From Phoronis australis (lineage: Eukaryota; Phoronida; Phoronidae), in assembly GCA_002633005.1 (NCBI GenBank), contig NMRA01000125.1, positions 394,413-456,412 of the forward strand: a DNA stretch of 62,000 bases, in the 5' to 3' direction. Both the position numbers and the translations under genes were made by a program. The notes below the pieces were generated by a model. The model had not been told where the DNA came from and made no database searches. It saw nothing but the letters and a program-made list of their open reading frames with translations. This document shows, one piece after another, positions 53,501 through 59,831 of the stretch (its first letter is position 1; every line of letters begins with the position of its first letter).

Positions 53501-56500
53501 AATAGACTGTTCTAAAAGCCTTTTCCCATCAAGTTAACTCTGAAGTTAACTTTGGCTTTCCCACCCCTATACTTGAGCTCTTAAGAGTTTCCACTGTCAG
53601 GCGCTCCCTGAACACCCGTTCCCCTGAACACACATTGATGTTAATGGGAATGGCCTTTAAAATAAACCAGGCTAGTGTAGTTGGCTTAAGTTCCAGCCAT
53701 TCTACTAGTCCATTCAAAAAAAACTTTTAAACTGCAACCACAAGATGTCAGACTCTGCATCAAAAGCTAGTCTAGACACTGAGGAAGAGATAGATAAAAC
53801 ACTAATCAACACCCTCTCATGAAGATCTGTTCTCTGTCCAAATTAGGTTACATAAGACTGTTATTCAATGCAGGGGCAACTTGGTTCAGTATTAGGTGAG
53901 CTATTCAGGAATTTTGAAACAATCCAATGACTGCAATGTTTACAACATAATACTGGTCTCCCAACTGTAATGATACTTGGCTCAAAGGTACACACATTTT
54001 GGGATGTCTTCACTGCGTTTCCAAACCAGGTTTATTTCACATTTCACTTTCCCATAAACTTTTGTTGCTGTACTAATGTCAGAGATGACTCAAAATAAAG
54101 TGTGTAACAATCAATCAGTTTCACTTCAGATGTTACGCTAACACTCTCCTAAACACAAGCCATTGGTTAAACACTGCACTTAGAAGAAGAAGGGCGAGTG
54201 CCACCAAGCTTTATTTTGCTAATAAAACTATTAACTTAACATACTGGAATGGTAGTGGAAAATGGTAGGTGAATTTAGAAAAAATGCCACCAACAGTGTT
54301 TTAGGATTGCACAGGCCCTTTCCTTTGAAAATTGTAGTTGTATCCTCTTGTGATATCCTAGATTCGTCAGTGTAATTAAGGTAACTTTATGCTAGATTTG
54401 GTGACCTGCAGGTGGCCAATGCGACCTCAAACTGTGCTAGGCAACCTGGGAAAATCCCAAGATGCCACAAAGTCACCACAGCGAGTAACAAAGTCAGACA
54501 AAAATTCCCCCAAAATGCGTTTCAAAATTTGTGGTGACTACCAAACTTTAAATCTTTAAATTACCAACACTTCTCCATCCTTTGGTTCACAAATATTCCG
54601 TTTATTTTGAGAAACTTGTACGTTTGCCACCCTCAGCATTCAGCACACACCAAACACACGCTTAAATTATAACAGGAAACAAACAGAAAGAAGCTAGAAA
54701 TGTTTGGCAAAAATCGGACAAGGTCGGACCACGAAACACACACCTCCAGTGTCACTGATCATCTGCGTTCTACGTTGGGAGGAATTGAGTTAGAGACTGA
54801 ATAGAACAGAATAGCAATGGAAGAGGAATGCGTAATTCTTTGAGAACGGAGTACGGCACAATGTTTTATTGTTTGGTTGACGTCAGTTTTGGCAATCTCA
54901 GATTTTGTTTGGCGACCTGGGATTTTTGCGAGAAGTCGCCATTGAAGACTAAGCATCGAGCACTGTAACTGGTGAATTAAATCATGCCCCTACATACCTG
55001 TAAAATTAAGACTTTATAGAAAAATTAGACAATGAGAAAAAAGAGAAAGAAAATAGCAATATTAAAGACCACGTGAGCAGAAGTCAGTACACCAAACCAA
55101 GATTCAACACCTTTCTCTTATGAAAAATAAGGATGTGGTTTCACGATAGTAAGCCTTTTTTGTCTCTAGATCATGTTTTGACTGAACTTTTGACCTGCAA
55201 CCAACTTGTGACTTTCAACAACCTCAACCACTGTATGACATCATCAACAACATGTTTAAAACAATCATATCATGCTGGGTAGCTGTATCCAAATACAGTC
55301 TCACCAAGAGTATAATCCACAGGTGTAACATGGTCATTCACTATCATACTACAGTTCTTATGTACTGCAATAGTACCCTTACTCCTATATACTCCAAATT
55401 AAAACAGGATCAGTTGACCATCATTAATTTTATACCACTTTGTATGAGAGTGTGATTCAGTAAATGGGTGTGAAAGCTGTGTCAGAGCACGTGAGAATTT
55501 CTGAACAATGATCCGTTTCCTACTCGCATTAGTTATAATTGTGACAGATCACCACAAGTTTGTTTTGGAACAAAATTAGTTTCAGCTAGTAGATTCTAAA
55601 ATCTGTAGCTATATTGTAGCAATAGCGCACACTCATTTATTTGACTTGTTGTGTAGCATATAGGGAGAGTTTAGATAGGCAGTTATAATTACCACGTGCA
55701 TGGTAGTAATGTATGGCTGATCTTTTCAGTGCTATCAATCTGGCAATACTTCTTAATCTGCAAAACTTTTGACATTGTTCCTGGCAAGTTGATGTGATAT
55801 TCAATGAAGTCAGTGTCTGAGCACCCATGCGCAGGTAGAGTGCAAGCTTTCTTGTATAATTAGTCACTTCAGACAAACAGGTGAAAGAAGGCAGAAAGTG
55901 ATGAAGTGATTCTTTGAAATGCTTAGCAGATAGAAAGGTGGAGGCCAAAACAATGTAAACAAAATTCTGAGATTTTCACTAGAACACCCAAAACATGCTG
56001 TAGCTGTCTGAAGAGGTTGCACAGGGGATGGAAGACTGACAGTGTGTTTATCATTGCGATAATCAATTTATTGCAGAGACTGAAAGTGCTTTGACATCAA
56101 TATTACATTTCAAAGGGCTATAGAAATAAAGTGTTGCAGAAAATAGACCCTTGTGTAGGTATAACTAAAGTCGGCATTTTCGTCACTGTTTTCCCTACTC
56201 TTGTAGATCTGATATGAGATTACGGCAATAAGCACCCACATATGCATATGGGGGCACTAGAAAACAATGGTTTTCAAAGAAGGCTCTTTGTAGGGAGCTT
56301 GCTTGAAGTTGAGAGACAGTGGTGCTAGTGGTGAAAGTGGTGACCATTGGGAAAGGTATTAGTAGTGTATCACCTAGGTTATTCATAACTAAGTGCTGAC
56401 TTAAGCACCCACTTAACAATGTAAATCAGATGTTATATTGGTCAGGTATAAACAACGCTCGTAATGGATTGACTTGACTTTCTAAATACAAAAGACAAAA

Positions 56501-57236
56501 GAAAAAGAACAGTAGAAAAAGCTAACGTCCAAATTTGATGGCTTATGTTGTTTTCATTAAATTTCACCTCACGAGTTGATTCCAACCAACTGCCTGCAGC
56601 AGTAACATAAGCAAATTTCTGACAACACCAACAACTTTCCTCATTGGTGAGCAGTCTGGCAATATTTCAAGCTCTAACAAGAAACAAAAACAAAGACAAG
56701 TGACAGGAAACTAGATGGGTAAATAAATACCACACCTGTTTATTTTACAGCTCATCAGGGGACTGTATATTAGGTCAAAGTTCAGAGACCTGCAGGTTGG
56801 CATTTGTTAGCTATCTACTTTTGCAAAAACATTAAAATGACTTGATACAGCAAAAAATAGCAAGAGTGTAATAGGCAAAAATAATTGTTAAACACAAATT
56901 TTAATATAGTATTTAAGACTCGAGAAATAAAAAGTAGCAAACCGTTACTTATTAGTTTTAAGCTGATCTTGATTTTAAGCTTAACTTTAAAATGTTTATG
57001 CACAGCACTTAAGGAGAACAGGTCTGGGATTTCTACCCCGTGCGGGGACCGAGTTTACATCCGCCAGTGCCTGGGTCCTGCAATGATAAAAAGCAAGATG
57101 TAATTGTTGATACTTACACCATTGATGGAAGAGAATGACCGACGCTGCCTGTGGCCGGAGTGACGCAGCCATGGAATTGTCACCTCATGGTAACTGTACT
57201 CATGCTGAGCTGTACCCGTCTTAGAAGAGCCTGACA
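4492..57236 (-). CDS. ADAM-family transmembrane metalloprotease-disintegrin (whole gene, 18 exons, signal exon missing)
   Basis: The protein is a type I membrane protein predicted to shed or cleave surface and matrix proteins and to bind adhesion receptors. Numbering from the first recognised full codon, the domains are: prodomain (about 1-180, ending in RVRR), reprolysin protease (181 to about 375, zinc motif [12 protein letters not shown] at 329-340, Met-turn Met 353), disintegrin (about 400-490), cysteine-rich (about 491-650), EGF-like (about 640-675), one membrane span (about 688-710), and a tail of about 335 residues. All 18 exons join in phase with GT-AG sites, which is strong evidence for one intact gene. 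The EGF and cysteine-rich sequences resemble the ADAM9/12/15/19/33 group; exact orthology cannot be settled by eye, so no symbol is given. The total is about 1,065 residues. The signal-peptide exon was not found. No frameshift or internal stop was seen, so the gene looks functional. Confidence 0.93.
5501..6163. other. ADAM intron, nothing recognised
   Basis: Intron between the tail and transmembrane exons. AT-rich, and I see no repeat, RNA or gene in it. Confidence 0.6.
6164..6305 (-). CDS. ADAM exon Q: transmembrane segment
   Basis: Reads [20 protein letters not shown] then [17 protein letters not shown], a hydrophobic span of about 22 residues followed by a basic stop-transfer stretch. Cysteines near the inner face could be acylated (inference). 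The acceptor is gcttatag. Two phase-2 donors exist 6 nt apart: AA|gtatca after 6170 and CA|gtacgt after 6164. The second fits the donor consensus better and was chosen. Confidence 0.9.
6434..6961. repeat. 51/49-bp minisatellite, about 10 copies
   Basis: Ten units begin ggccatctatgcacagccag and run to ctacatcaacagt, with a partial unit at the end. Starts at 6434, 6485, 6534, 6585, 6636, 6685, 6734, 6785, 6836 and 6887 give units of 51 or 49 bp, the short form lacking one GA. It sits in the intron between the transmembrane and EGF exons. Long plus-strand open frames here are a by-product of the 51-bp (17-codon) period. Confidence 0.95.
7321..7553. mobile_element. Miniature inverted-repeat element, CACTTATTTAGCAC family, copy 1
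   Basis: About 233 bp bounded by CACTTATTTAGCAC and its near-perfect inverse GTGCTAAATAGGTG. The interior shares an ATTGTCAA...CATTTTTCAAAGGCTGA core with the copy at 7959. Non-coding, so a non-autonomous DNA transposon is likely. The superfamily is not assigned. Confidence 0.75.
7959..8177. mobile_element. Miniature inverted-repeat element, CACTTATTTAGCAC family, copy 2
   Basis: About 219 bp from CACTTATTTTGCAC to ACACTAAATAAGTG, in the same orientation as the copy at 7321 and with the shared internal block TTTCAAAGGCTGATTACTTT. Only about 400 bp separates the two copies. Confidence 0.75.
8178..9454. other. Remainder of EGF-TM intron, short dispersed repeats only
   Basis: AT-rich intron. 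Near 8,560-8,790 there are degenerate duplicates of a TATGAGTTTTCCA/TACGAGTTCCAGGAATT type motif. No gene is seen. Confidence 0.45.
9455..9566 (-). CDS. ADAM exon P: EGF-like domain
   Basis: Reads [19 protein letters not shown], then [10 protein letters not shown]. This closely follows the GVCNxxxxCHCxxGWAPPxC...GGSxDSGP signature of ADAM9/12/15/19/33-type EGF modules, and is the best subfamily clue in the gene. There are 37 codons plus one base. The acceptor is attcttcag and the donor is AAAG|gtaatc. Confidence 0.95.
10421..10498 (-). CDS. ADAM exon O: cysteine-rich to EGF junction
   Basis: A 26-codon exon reading [20 protein letters not shown] then NCSDHG. It matches the K-x-C-x-x-x-x-C...C...C...HG segment leading into the EGF-like domain. 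The acceptor is tattccag and the donor is GGG|gtaggt, phase 0 to 0. It is too short to be detected by ORF length and was found by motif and phase. Confidence 0.9.
11209..11284. repeat. 38-bp tandem duplication spanning a splice donor
   Basis: Two abutting 38-bp copies (11209-11246 and 11247-11284) differ at one base. Each has the end of the cysteine-rich exon (minus strand GGTGATAAC[A/G]AG) followed by a GT donor. The 5' (transcript-order) copy encodes residues [10 protein letters not shown]. The downstream copy is intronic if the first donor is used. Confidence 0.95.
11248..11455 (-). CDS. ADAM exon N: cysteine-rich domain, second part
   Basis: Reads DVMCGMLHC and ends [10 protein letters not shown], as in the D-x-x-CGKLQC and DGTxCGxxK segments of ADAM cysteine-rich domains. 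The acceptor is tcttacag. The donor is AAG|gtatgg at 11248. A second copy of the last 38 bp lies just downstream with its own donor at 11210. Only the first donor keeps phase 0 into the next exon, which starts MCVNHRC. Confidence 0.93.
11640..11909 (-). other. Unrecognised GC-richer block with a short open coding start beside the gap
   Basis: On the minus strand an ATG at 11906 opens [18 protein letters not shown], then an acidic DDDDD run and [12 protein letters not shown]. After that CAAACAG|GTATCC is a plausible splice donor. Base composition differs from the flanking AT-rich intron. The 5' side is cut off by the N gap. I do not recognise the protein; it may be the first exon of a nested gene, a retrocopy or part of a mobile element. 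Confidence 0.35.
11910..12049. other. Assembly gap, 140 N
   Basis: A run of 140 undetermined bases within the intron between two cysteine-rich exons. It does not interrupt any recognised ADAM exon. Confidence 1.
12120..12185 (-). promoter_or_regulatory. Promoter-like motifs upstream (minus strand) of the gap
   Basis: On the minus strand the stretch reads CTGATTGGCTGATG (inverted CCAAT box), then TGACGTGAACGGCGGGG (CRE-like plus GC-rich). These lie about 80-130 bp before the gap, beyond which the short coding start at 11906 lies. The assignment rests on motif recognition only. Confidence 0.3.
12661..12839 (-). CDS. ADAM exon M: cysteine-rich domain, first part
   Basis: Contains [20 protein letters not shown], the conserved CYxGxCxTxxxQCxxLWG opening, then CFEENMRG and GNCGYN. 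It ends KCNEE in phase 2 with donor GGA|gtgagt. Two in-frame acceptors lie 6 nt apart, so the start is either 12839 or 12833 (adding or omitting Leu-Gln). The nearer intron end was chosen. Confidence 0.92.
13004..13079 (+). repeat. tRNA-derived SINE-like or tRNA-pseudogene sequence
   Basis: Contains an A-box-like TGGCCTGGTTGATAAG and a B-box GGGTTCGAGTTCC about 40 bp later. The ends GCAGTGTGGCCTGG and CTAGGTCACACTGC form a 14-bp stem. The cloverleaf is not canonical (the acceptor register does not fit a 72-nt tRNA), so a tRNA-related SINE or relic is likelier than a working tRNA. Confidence 0.6.
13563..13694 (-). CDS. ADAM exon L: disintegrin loop
   Basis: Encodes 44 codons including [18 protein letters not shown], then [13 protein letters not shown]. 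The integrin-contact loop carries ECD rather than RGD, as in most ADAMs. The acceptor is gttctag and the donor is GGG|gtaagt, phase 0 to 0. Confidence 0.96.
13963..14276. mobile_element. hAT-like non-autonomous element (CAGTGGCGGATCTAGG terminus)
   Basis: The right end, read inward, is CAGTGGCGGATCTAGG. The left end is CATAGGTGGATTTAGG followed by a G-run, so the termini are imperfect inverted repeats of the CA-G-TGG-GGAT type common to hAT miniature elements. The bases ccatt occur immediately outside both ends, less than the usual 8-bp duplication. The length is about 314 bp and no transposase is present. Confidence 0.6.
14488..14755 (-). CDS. ADAM exon K: end of protease and first part of disintegrin domain
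   Basis: Reads [14 protein letters not shown] and DYCLYDKP (end of the protease domain), then [15 protein letters not shown] and [15 protein letters not shown], ending DKETCQ. The CGNGxxExGEECDCG opening and paired CC motifs define the disintegrin fold. NAT sites are possible N-glycosylation points. The acceptor is ttaccag and the donor is CAG|gtaagg. The exon supplies 89 codons after a split Gly. Confidence 0.96.
14756..16994. other. ADAM intron between zinc-site and disintegrin exons
   Basis: No gene recognised. A tRNA A-box-like TTAGCTCAGATAGG lies near 15,830 without a clear B box. The region holds a few higher-GC patches (15.15-15.55, 16.65-16.8 kb) with no recognisable product. Confidence 0.45.
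16995..17125 (-). CDS. ADAM exon J: zinc-binding active site and Met-turn
   Basis: Contains [12 protein letters not shown], a complete HExGHxxGxxHD motif (three zinc-binding His, one catalytic Glu). It is followed by [14 protein letters not shown], which supplies the Met-turn and three conserved cysteines. All catalytic residues are present, so an active protease is expected. The acceptor is ttgttacag and the donor is AGTGG|gtaggt. Length is 131 nt, ending in phase 2. Confidence 0.97.
17126..21108. other. ADAM intron between zinc-site and preceding protease exon
   Basis: AT-rich, about 4 kb. A degenerate copy of the family seen at 7.3 and 8.0 kb lies at about 17,255-17,415 (shared TTGGACAAAAATAATTG and TTTCACTTGTC blocks). 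I see no other structure I can support. Confidence 0.45.
21109..21193 (-). CDS. ADAM exon I: protease domain before the zinc site
   Basis: Continues the split Thr with [20 protein letters not shown] and ends SAGVVA, equivalent to the F-x-G-x-x-x-G-x-A...C...G-G-V block of ADAMs. It holds the first conserved catalytic-domain cysteine. The acceptor is tccatcag and the donor is GCG|gtaacg. Length is 85 nt, ending in phase 0. Confidence 0.88.
21194..24265. other. ADAM intron, nothing recognised
   Basis: About 3 kb of AT-rich intron. Several open frames of 60-100 codons occur but none has family motifs or splice context. Confidence 0.5.
24266..24435 (-). CDS. ADAM exon H: protease domain core
   Basis: Reads [20 protein letters not shown], the conserved LNIxIALVGVExW strand, and ends [10 protein letters not shown] (equivalent to HDNAQLIT/S in relatives). 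There are 56 codons plus two bases. The acceptor is tttttcag and the donor is ATCAC|gtaagt. Confidence 0.95.
24811..24882 (-). CDS. ADAM exon G: protease domain
   Basis: Encodes 24 codons, [20 protein letters not shown] then IANA, matching the helix after the first strand of ADAM catalytic domains. The acceptor is cctttcag and the donor is GCA|gtaaga, phase 0 to 0. Confidence 0.88.
25494..26903. mobile_element. 1.41-kb element with TACCGTATTCGCC inverted termini, copy 1
   Basis: Starts TACCGTATTCGCC followed by ATAATAACCGCCC and ends with the inverse (GGGCGGTTATTAC then GGCGAATACGGTA), giving terminal inverted repeats of about 26 bp that are nearly perfect. Further CGCTTATT-type subterminal repeats follow inward. 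There is no long open frame, so it is non-autonomous. The superfamily is left open. It lies in the intron between the furin-site exon and the next protease exon. Confidence 0.85.
27517..27600 (-). CDS. ADAM exon F: furin site and start of protease domain
   Basis: Reads [20 protein letters not shown] and ends in YFVNDYRQ. With the Arg from the preceding exon it makes RVRR followed by Asp, a furin-type R-x-R-R site. [11 protein letters not shown] is the first strand of the reprolysin fold (T-K-Y-V-E-L-x-x-V-x-D in relatives). There are 28 codons, phase 0 to phase 0. The acceptor is ttgttgtag and the donor is CAG|gttggg. Confidence 0.92.
28699..28876 (-). CDS. ADAM exon E: end of prodomain
   Basis: Completes RG and reads [15 protein letters not shown], the conserved GxIxxxxxxYxIEP motif, then EHLIYKTEH, matching the H-x-h/I-Y-R/K segment. 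The exon has 59 full codons and contains no cysteine, so the usual ADAM cysteine-switch residue between this segment and the furin site is absent. It ends HQR in phase 0 (AGG|gtatgt). That Arg is the first residue of the furin motif completed by the next exon. Confidence 0.9.
30205..30287 (-). CDS. ADAM exon D: prodomain HCYYHG motif
   Basis: Encodes [13 protein letters not shown] followed by [13 protein letters not shown]. This is the most diagnostic ADAM prodomain block (HCxYxG...S...SxCxGLRG). Two cysteines are present and are expected to pair with each other. The acceptor is ttctacag and the donor is CTAAG|gtgaga, phase 0 to phase 2. The 5' end may be off by one base. Confidence 0.92.
31352..31430 (-). 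CDS. ADAM exon C: prodomain
   Basis: Completes a split Arg and adds 26 codons including [17 protein letters not shown], the conserved prodomain segment with the Tyr and the Asp-Gly-x-Pro turn seen across ADAMs. The acceptor is tgtttcag and the donor is GAG|gttagt, ending in phase 0. Three 97-bp tandem repeats lie within about 80 bp of its acceptor. Confidence 0.88.
31510..31790. repeat. 97-bp tandem repeat, three copies
   Basis: The unit contains TTGATACATTATCAAATTTG, then TTTAATTTTAAATCAC and CAATTCACCTTTTGGTTG. Copies start 97 bp apart (for example cctcttgatt at 31591 and 31688). The array ends about 80 bp from the acceptor of the prodomain exon at 31352-31430. Confidence 0.9.
32160..33440 (+). 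repeat. Interspersed repeat, copy 2, interrupted by an insertion
   Basis: Reverse complement of 1,840-2,300, interrupted between GTTCAAATATGTTATAAC and CTTTTATTTTTAACAGCAC. The uninterrupted copy reads GTTCAAATATGTTGTAAC directly followed by TTCGTCTTTTATTTTTAAC, so the break marks an insertion site. Confidence 0.8.
32475..33358. mobile_element. 884-bp nested DNA element flanked by TTAA
   Basis: TTAA occurs immediately on both sides (32471-32474 and 33359-33362). The termini GGTTATGTCCAACCTTATT and (inverted) GGATATTTCCAACCTTATT match at 17 of 19 positions. An internal inverted repeat around 32,722-32,892 shares CTGTTAGGATTTTT-like arms. No transposase frame is present. TTAA duplications are typical of piggyBac and Kolobok elements; which one is uncertain. 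Confidence 0.8.
33807..33880 (-). CDS. ADAM exon B: prodomain
   Basis: Encodes 24 codons beginning [13 protein letters not shown] and ending DLKLN plus two bases. This fits the amphipathic prodomain strand that in ADAMs reads roughly 'x-h-x-h-x-L-x-x-N'. The acceptor is tgtttcag and the donor is AATAG|gtgagt. It starts in phase 0 and ends in phase 2. The intron upstream is about 23 kb. Confidence 0.85.
35050..36330. mobile_element. TACCGTATTCGCC-family element, copy 2, inverted and decayed
   Basis: Matches the reverse complement of 25494-26903 through its length: the ACGCGTTTTCAGACTTTGCT, AACAAACGTCACGTGACAAC and ATGATCGTAATTTA blocks appear in the expected reversed order. The near end retains GCTATTCGCCCTAATTAGCG; the far terminus is lost after about 36,330. 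Confidence 0.85.
37780..37895 (+). repeat. Partial copy of the palindromic element seen at 59.6 kb
   Basis: GGCTGAAAAACGAAAATGAA followed by CGGCCTTTTACTCTCCTAAA and ATCAGTCT matches, in the opposite orientation, the right side of the element at 59,641-59,880. Only one arm is present. Confidence 0.55.
38765..39051. repeat. 17/18-bp minisatellite with palindromic units
   Basis: About 16 copies of GTGACC(T)GCTGTCACGTT. Each unit contains GTGAC and its inverse GTCAC and can fold into a small hairpin. Edge copies have decayed (ATGACCACTGTCATGTT), a pattern typical of an old array with a homogenised centre. Confidence 0.95.
50083..50616 (+). mobile_element. About 0.53-kb inverted-terminal element rich in GAAGCTTCG motifs, copy A
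   Basis: Begins near GCTTTCCCATTAG and ends CTAATGGAAAAGTGAC, an imperfect terminal inverted repeat. The subterminal parts carry repeated CGAAACTTCG/CGAAGCTTCGGT palindromes. The interior shares a long run with copy B in reverse: TGTTATTGTAGC...ATGCTCTCAA...CACTGATCATTTTCAT...ACCCACTACTCA. Confidence 0.85.
50925..50996. repeat. Short tandem duplication, about 40 bp
   Basis: AAAACCTCCATATCAGATTG and its continuation to GCAGATAGTGCCCAA is followed directly by a near-identical copy (AAAACCTCAATATCAGACTG...). It lies between the two element copies. Confidence 0.85.
51562..52050 (-). mobile_element. Element copy B, inverted relative to copy A
   Basis: Reverse complement of 50083-50616, with the same TCTTCCCATTAG and CTAATA ends and GAAGCTTCGG palindromes. 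The two copies form an inverted pair about 0.95 kb apart. Confidence 0.85.
52628..52800 (+). repeat. 173-bp direct repeat, first copy
   Basis: Runs from CTGTGCTAGTGTGGTAATTG to TTTACTTGGAGG. It is repeated from 53125 with only a few substitutions and small indels. Confidence 0.95.
53124..53299 (+). repeat. Single-N join followed by second copy of the 173-bp repeat
   Basis: The only isolated N in the window (53124) is directly followed by a near-copy of 52628-52800. Differences such as catatcctt/catatcttt, agagaaca/agagacacca and ataattt/atacttt look like allelic variants. The coincidence of the N and the repeat edge points to an assembly join. Confidence 0.9.
57118..57236 (-). CDS. ADAM exon A: N-terminal prodomain
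   Basis: This is the most 5' exon recognised. It starts with two bases finishing a split codon, then 39 codons including [20 protein letters not shown], which matches the first conserved strand of ADAM prodomains (the Y-E-x-x-x-P-x-R/L type segment). The acceptor is tttacag and the donor is GGT|gtaagt, ending in phase 0. RQRR is a basic cluster but lies too early to be the activation site. The signal peptide must come from an upstream exon. Confidence 0.85.
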
Positions 57237-59640
57237 CTGTAAATGTAAAATTCAAAATGTGACGATAATTAGCATAATTCAGTTCACATTTGCGATGAGC
57301 TCAGACCAGGGTTAGTGTTCTCAGCAACATTCTACTAGTCTCGAGTTGGTTACCAGAGGTCCGTTTTCTCACAGGTCCAGTCGTAGCTGATGAAGACAGT
57401 CGTCGGTCACCATTATTACTACAAACATGGCACTGGGTTTTTTGGAAGAATGTAAACAATGCAACTGATACTAAGTTGACATTTTTTCAAATGTAGAATT
57501 TTGACGACTGTCTTCACAAACCATGTTCAAGAATTGTTTTCAAATCAAATTCAAATTACATCCATCTTTAAGACCAGACATTCAACCTTTGATAAAACTG
57601 ACCCCTGTAGCCCAGCAACGAAACTCAATGCATCTCTGAGAGAGCACTGAACTCTCAACTGCTAAGCCCTGTACAAACATACTGTCTTAGGTATATGAAA
57701 AGTCACAGTGAGAAGTCTGTAAAAAAGGAGGAAACTATAGTACATTAGAGATGCAAACTTTGACAAGACCAGGCTCTATGAACAAATGCATAGACAGTGA
57801 CGGCAAAAAATCAAATGGGAACAACTTGTCCCGAGGCAACTTGCCATGTGAACGCATCCAGCTCTTTCAATCACCAAAACGATGTTTTAAATTCAATGAA
57901 CGGGCTTATGGGCACGGTCATTATAAAAAATTACTTAGCAGTTTTTTTAAAATTTGGAAGATAACCTGCGACCTCATTGTGTCGGTATATTATTGAAATG
58001 TGAATTATGAAATGATACTTTGCATATGATAATTGTTCTAGTTTGTTTGTAATATATTGAAGTTCTTTCCTGCTATGCGGACTCCCTTCATAATCAGGAA
58101 ATCTACTAGGATTTCATTTGGTTAAACTTGCTCAATCCCACATCAAAGGTGTATCTGGCATTCATCATTCAGCCAGAGTGCAGTCAGGTGAGAGTGCCTT
58201 ATCAGAGCACACCAGACATGACATTTGAAGTAGACACCAAACATGAGTTTGAAAGATAACAGCAGAATTCACCTGTTAACAATTGAGCAAAACAAGAAAC
58301 CGACATCAAGCTTTGGTTGAAAATGGAAAATCAGTATTTGCTTTTAAAGATTCCCCACGCAATAATGTCGGGCTACATCCCTTTTCCAAATGACACGACT
58401 TGGATAGTGAAAGTGCTACAATTTCAACTGTGACCTAAAATCGAGGTTTTGCCAAACTGCGTTAAAAAATATCCAATTTAGTACATTGGGCATGTAGAAT
58501 TTAGGAGATGGAAATTCCAACATTCTGCAATTTGGGACAAGGGCCATTTGGCATTCGCCATACGTCTTAAATTGCACACAAAGTATTTCCAATCTACAGA
58601 GTGGGTAATTTTGTCATCTTTCCAATGATTCTTGAATTTGGGAAGGCCAATACTGCCTATTTCTAGAATTTGTGTCAAGTCTTAGTAGTAGGCCTAGCCA
58701 ATAAAGTATTGTCTGTAATCAGCAGAGTTCTCAAACACCTAATTGTTCATCATTGACAACATGGACACCTGCCAAAAACTTCTAAATCACCCAAAACTTA
58801 TTTACCATATTGCACAAATGCTGAGTAATTTTAACAATAGCTAAAAAGCAACTTAAGCTCCCCCCTCCGTAGATCAACAATCCCTTTACGTCCACAATGT
58901 CATCACAGAATTCAGTTGGGGATTTCCAAACAGCCTCAGACATAGAAGTGGTGTGTTCATCAAAACTTGTTAACTTACCCCTAAGTTAAACCAGGATTTT
59001 GACCCAAGATTCTAATCACCTAGCAGGTATTCCATCAGGCTCTTATCAGACATTAATAGACTGACATTGTACCACAACCCTATTTATCACCATTTGCTTG
59101 ACAACAAAACAAACTCTCTAATGACAAAGGATAACTTAAAACATCTCATAAAAATATTTGATTTCAGGTTTTACTGAACAGAAGTTTGTTAATTCCGAAA
59201 ATATATACACCACAGGAGAGTATAGCACTGTTTATCAACATGTCAGAACACATTTGCTCATCACCATTTTTGAGACTGGCTGGAAAGGAAATCAAAAAAG
59301 TGTGTTAATCAATTAATTCCAAATGCAACATCCTCGAGCAGAAACCAACACCACTGCTTCAACCTACTCTTCCACCATGCGGTACCAATTAATTCATAAA
59401 TTGAGTCATCAAAGCCCTATTTCCTCCAACACCATAGAGGGGGGTCATTTAGTCAAGACACATCCTGGATGTGCTGGGCCCAAAGTTGGCTTGGAACAAA
59501 ACAAAAAGATTGTCCCTCAGAGAACAATGCATAACTTAGTAATTAGTTCAGATCAGCATGAAGTTTAAAAACACATTGTATCGAACTGTTTACTCCAGAC
59601 TGATCAGAAACTGTGGATTAATCAAAATTTGCATTTGGAA
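57237..59640. other. 5' region of the ADAM gene, signal exon not found
   Basis: I scanned the minus strand for a methionine followed by a hydrophobic stretch and a phase-1 donor and found none I would defend. The missing first exon may lie here or past the window. Confidence 0.4.
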
Positions 59641-59831
59641 TTGGTTCTTTAATCTCATAAAATCAGTCTCGTAATATTTCTTACTGTGACAGGATTCCAT
59701 TTCTGTTGCCAACAACAACACCGAAACCATCACCTACTCAGGAAAACGCTTCGATGTTGTTGGCAACGGAAATGGAATACTGTCGCAGTAAGGTTTATTA
59801 CGACACCGATTTTATGAAAGTAAAGGGCCAA
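59641..59831. mobile_element. Palindromic miniature element, about 190 bp
   Basis: The left arm CTTACTGTGACAGGATTCCA...TTGCCAACAACA pairs with the right arm TGTTGTTGGCAAC...TGTCGCAGTAAG, and the arms extend outward through ATAAAATCAGTCTCGTAATA and TATTACGACACCGATTTTAT. The whole unit can fold into one long hairpin with a loop of only a few tens of bases. It is non-coding. A half-copy lies at about 37.8 kb. Confidence 0.85.

Larger units (their letters stand above)
33881..57117. other. 23-kb intron without a recognised gene
   Basis: The largest gene-free stretch. It contains element copies at 35.05-36.33, 50.08-50.62 and 51.56-52.05 kb, minisatellite 38.77-39.05 kb, the assembly duplication at 52.6-53.3 kb, and a GC-richer block at 36.4-36.95 kb with overlapping open frames on both strands (189 and 117 codons) that I cannot assign. 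A length of this order is common for an intron near the 5' end of a large animal gene. Confidence 0.6.
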
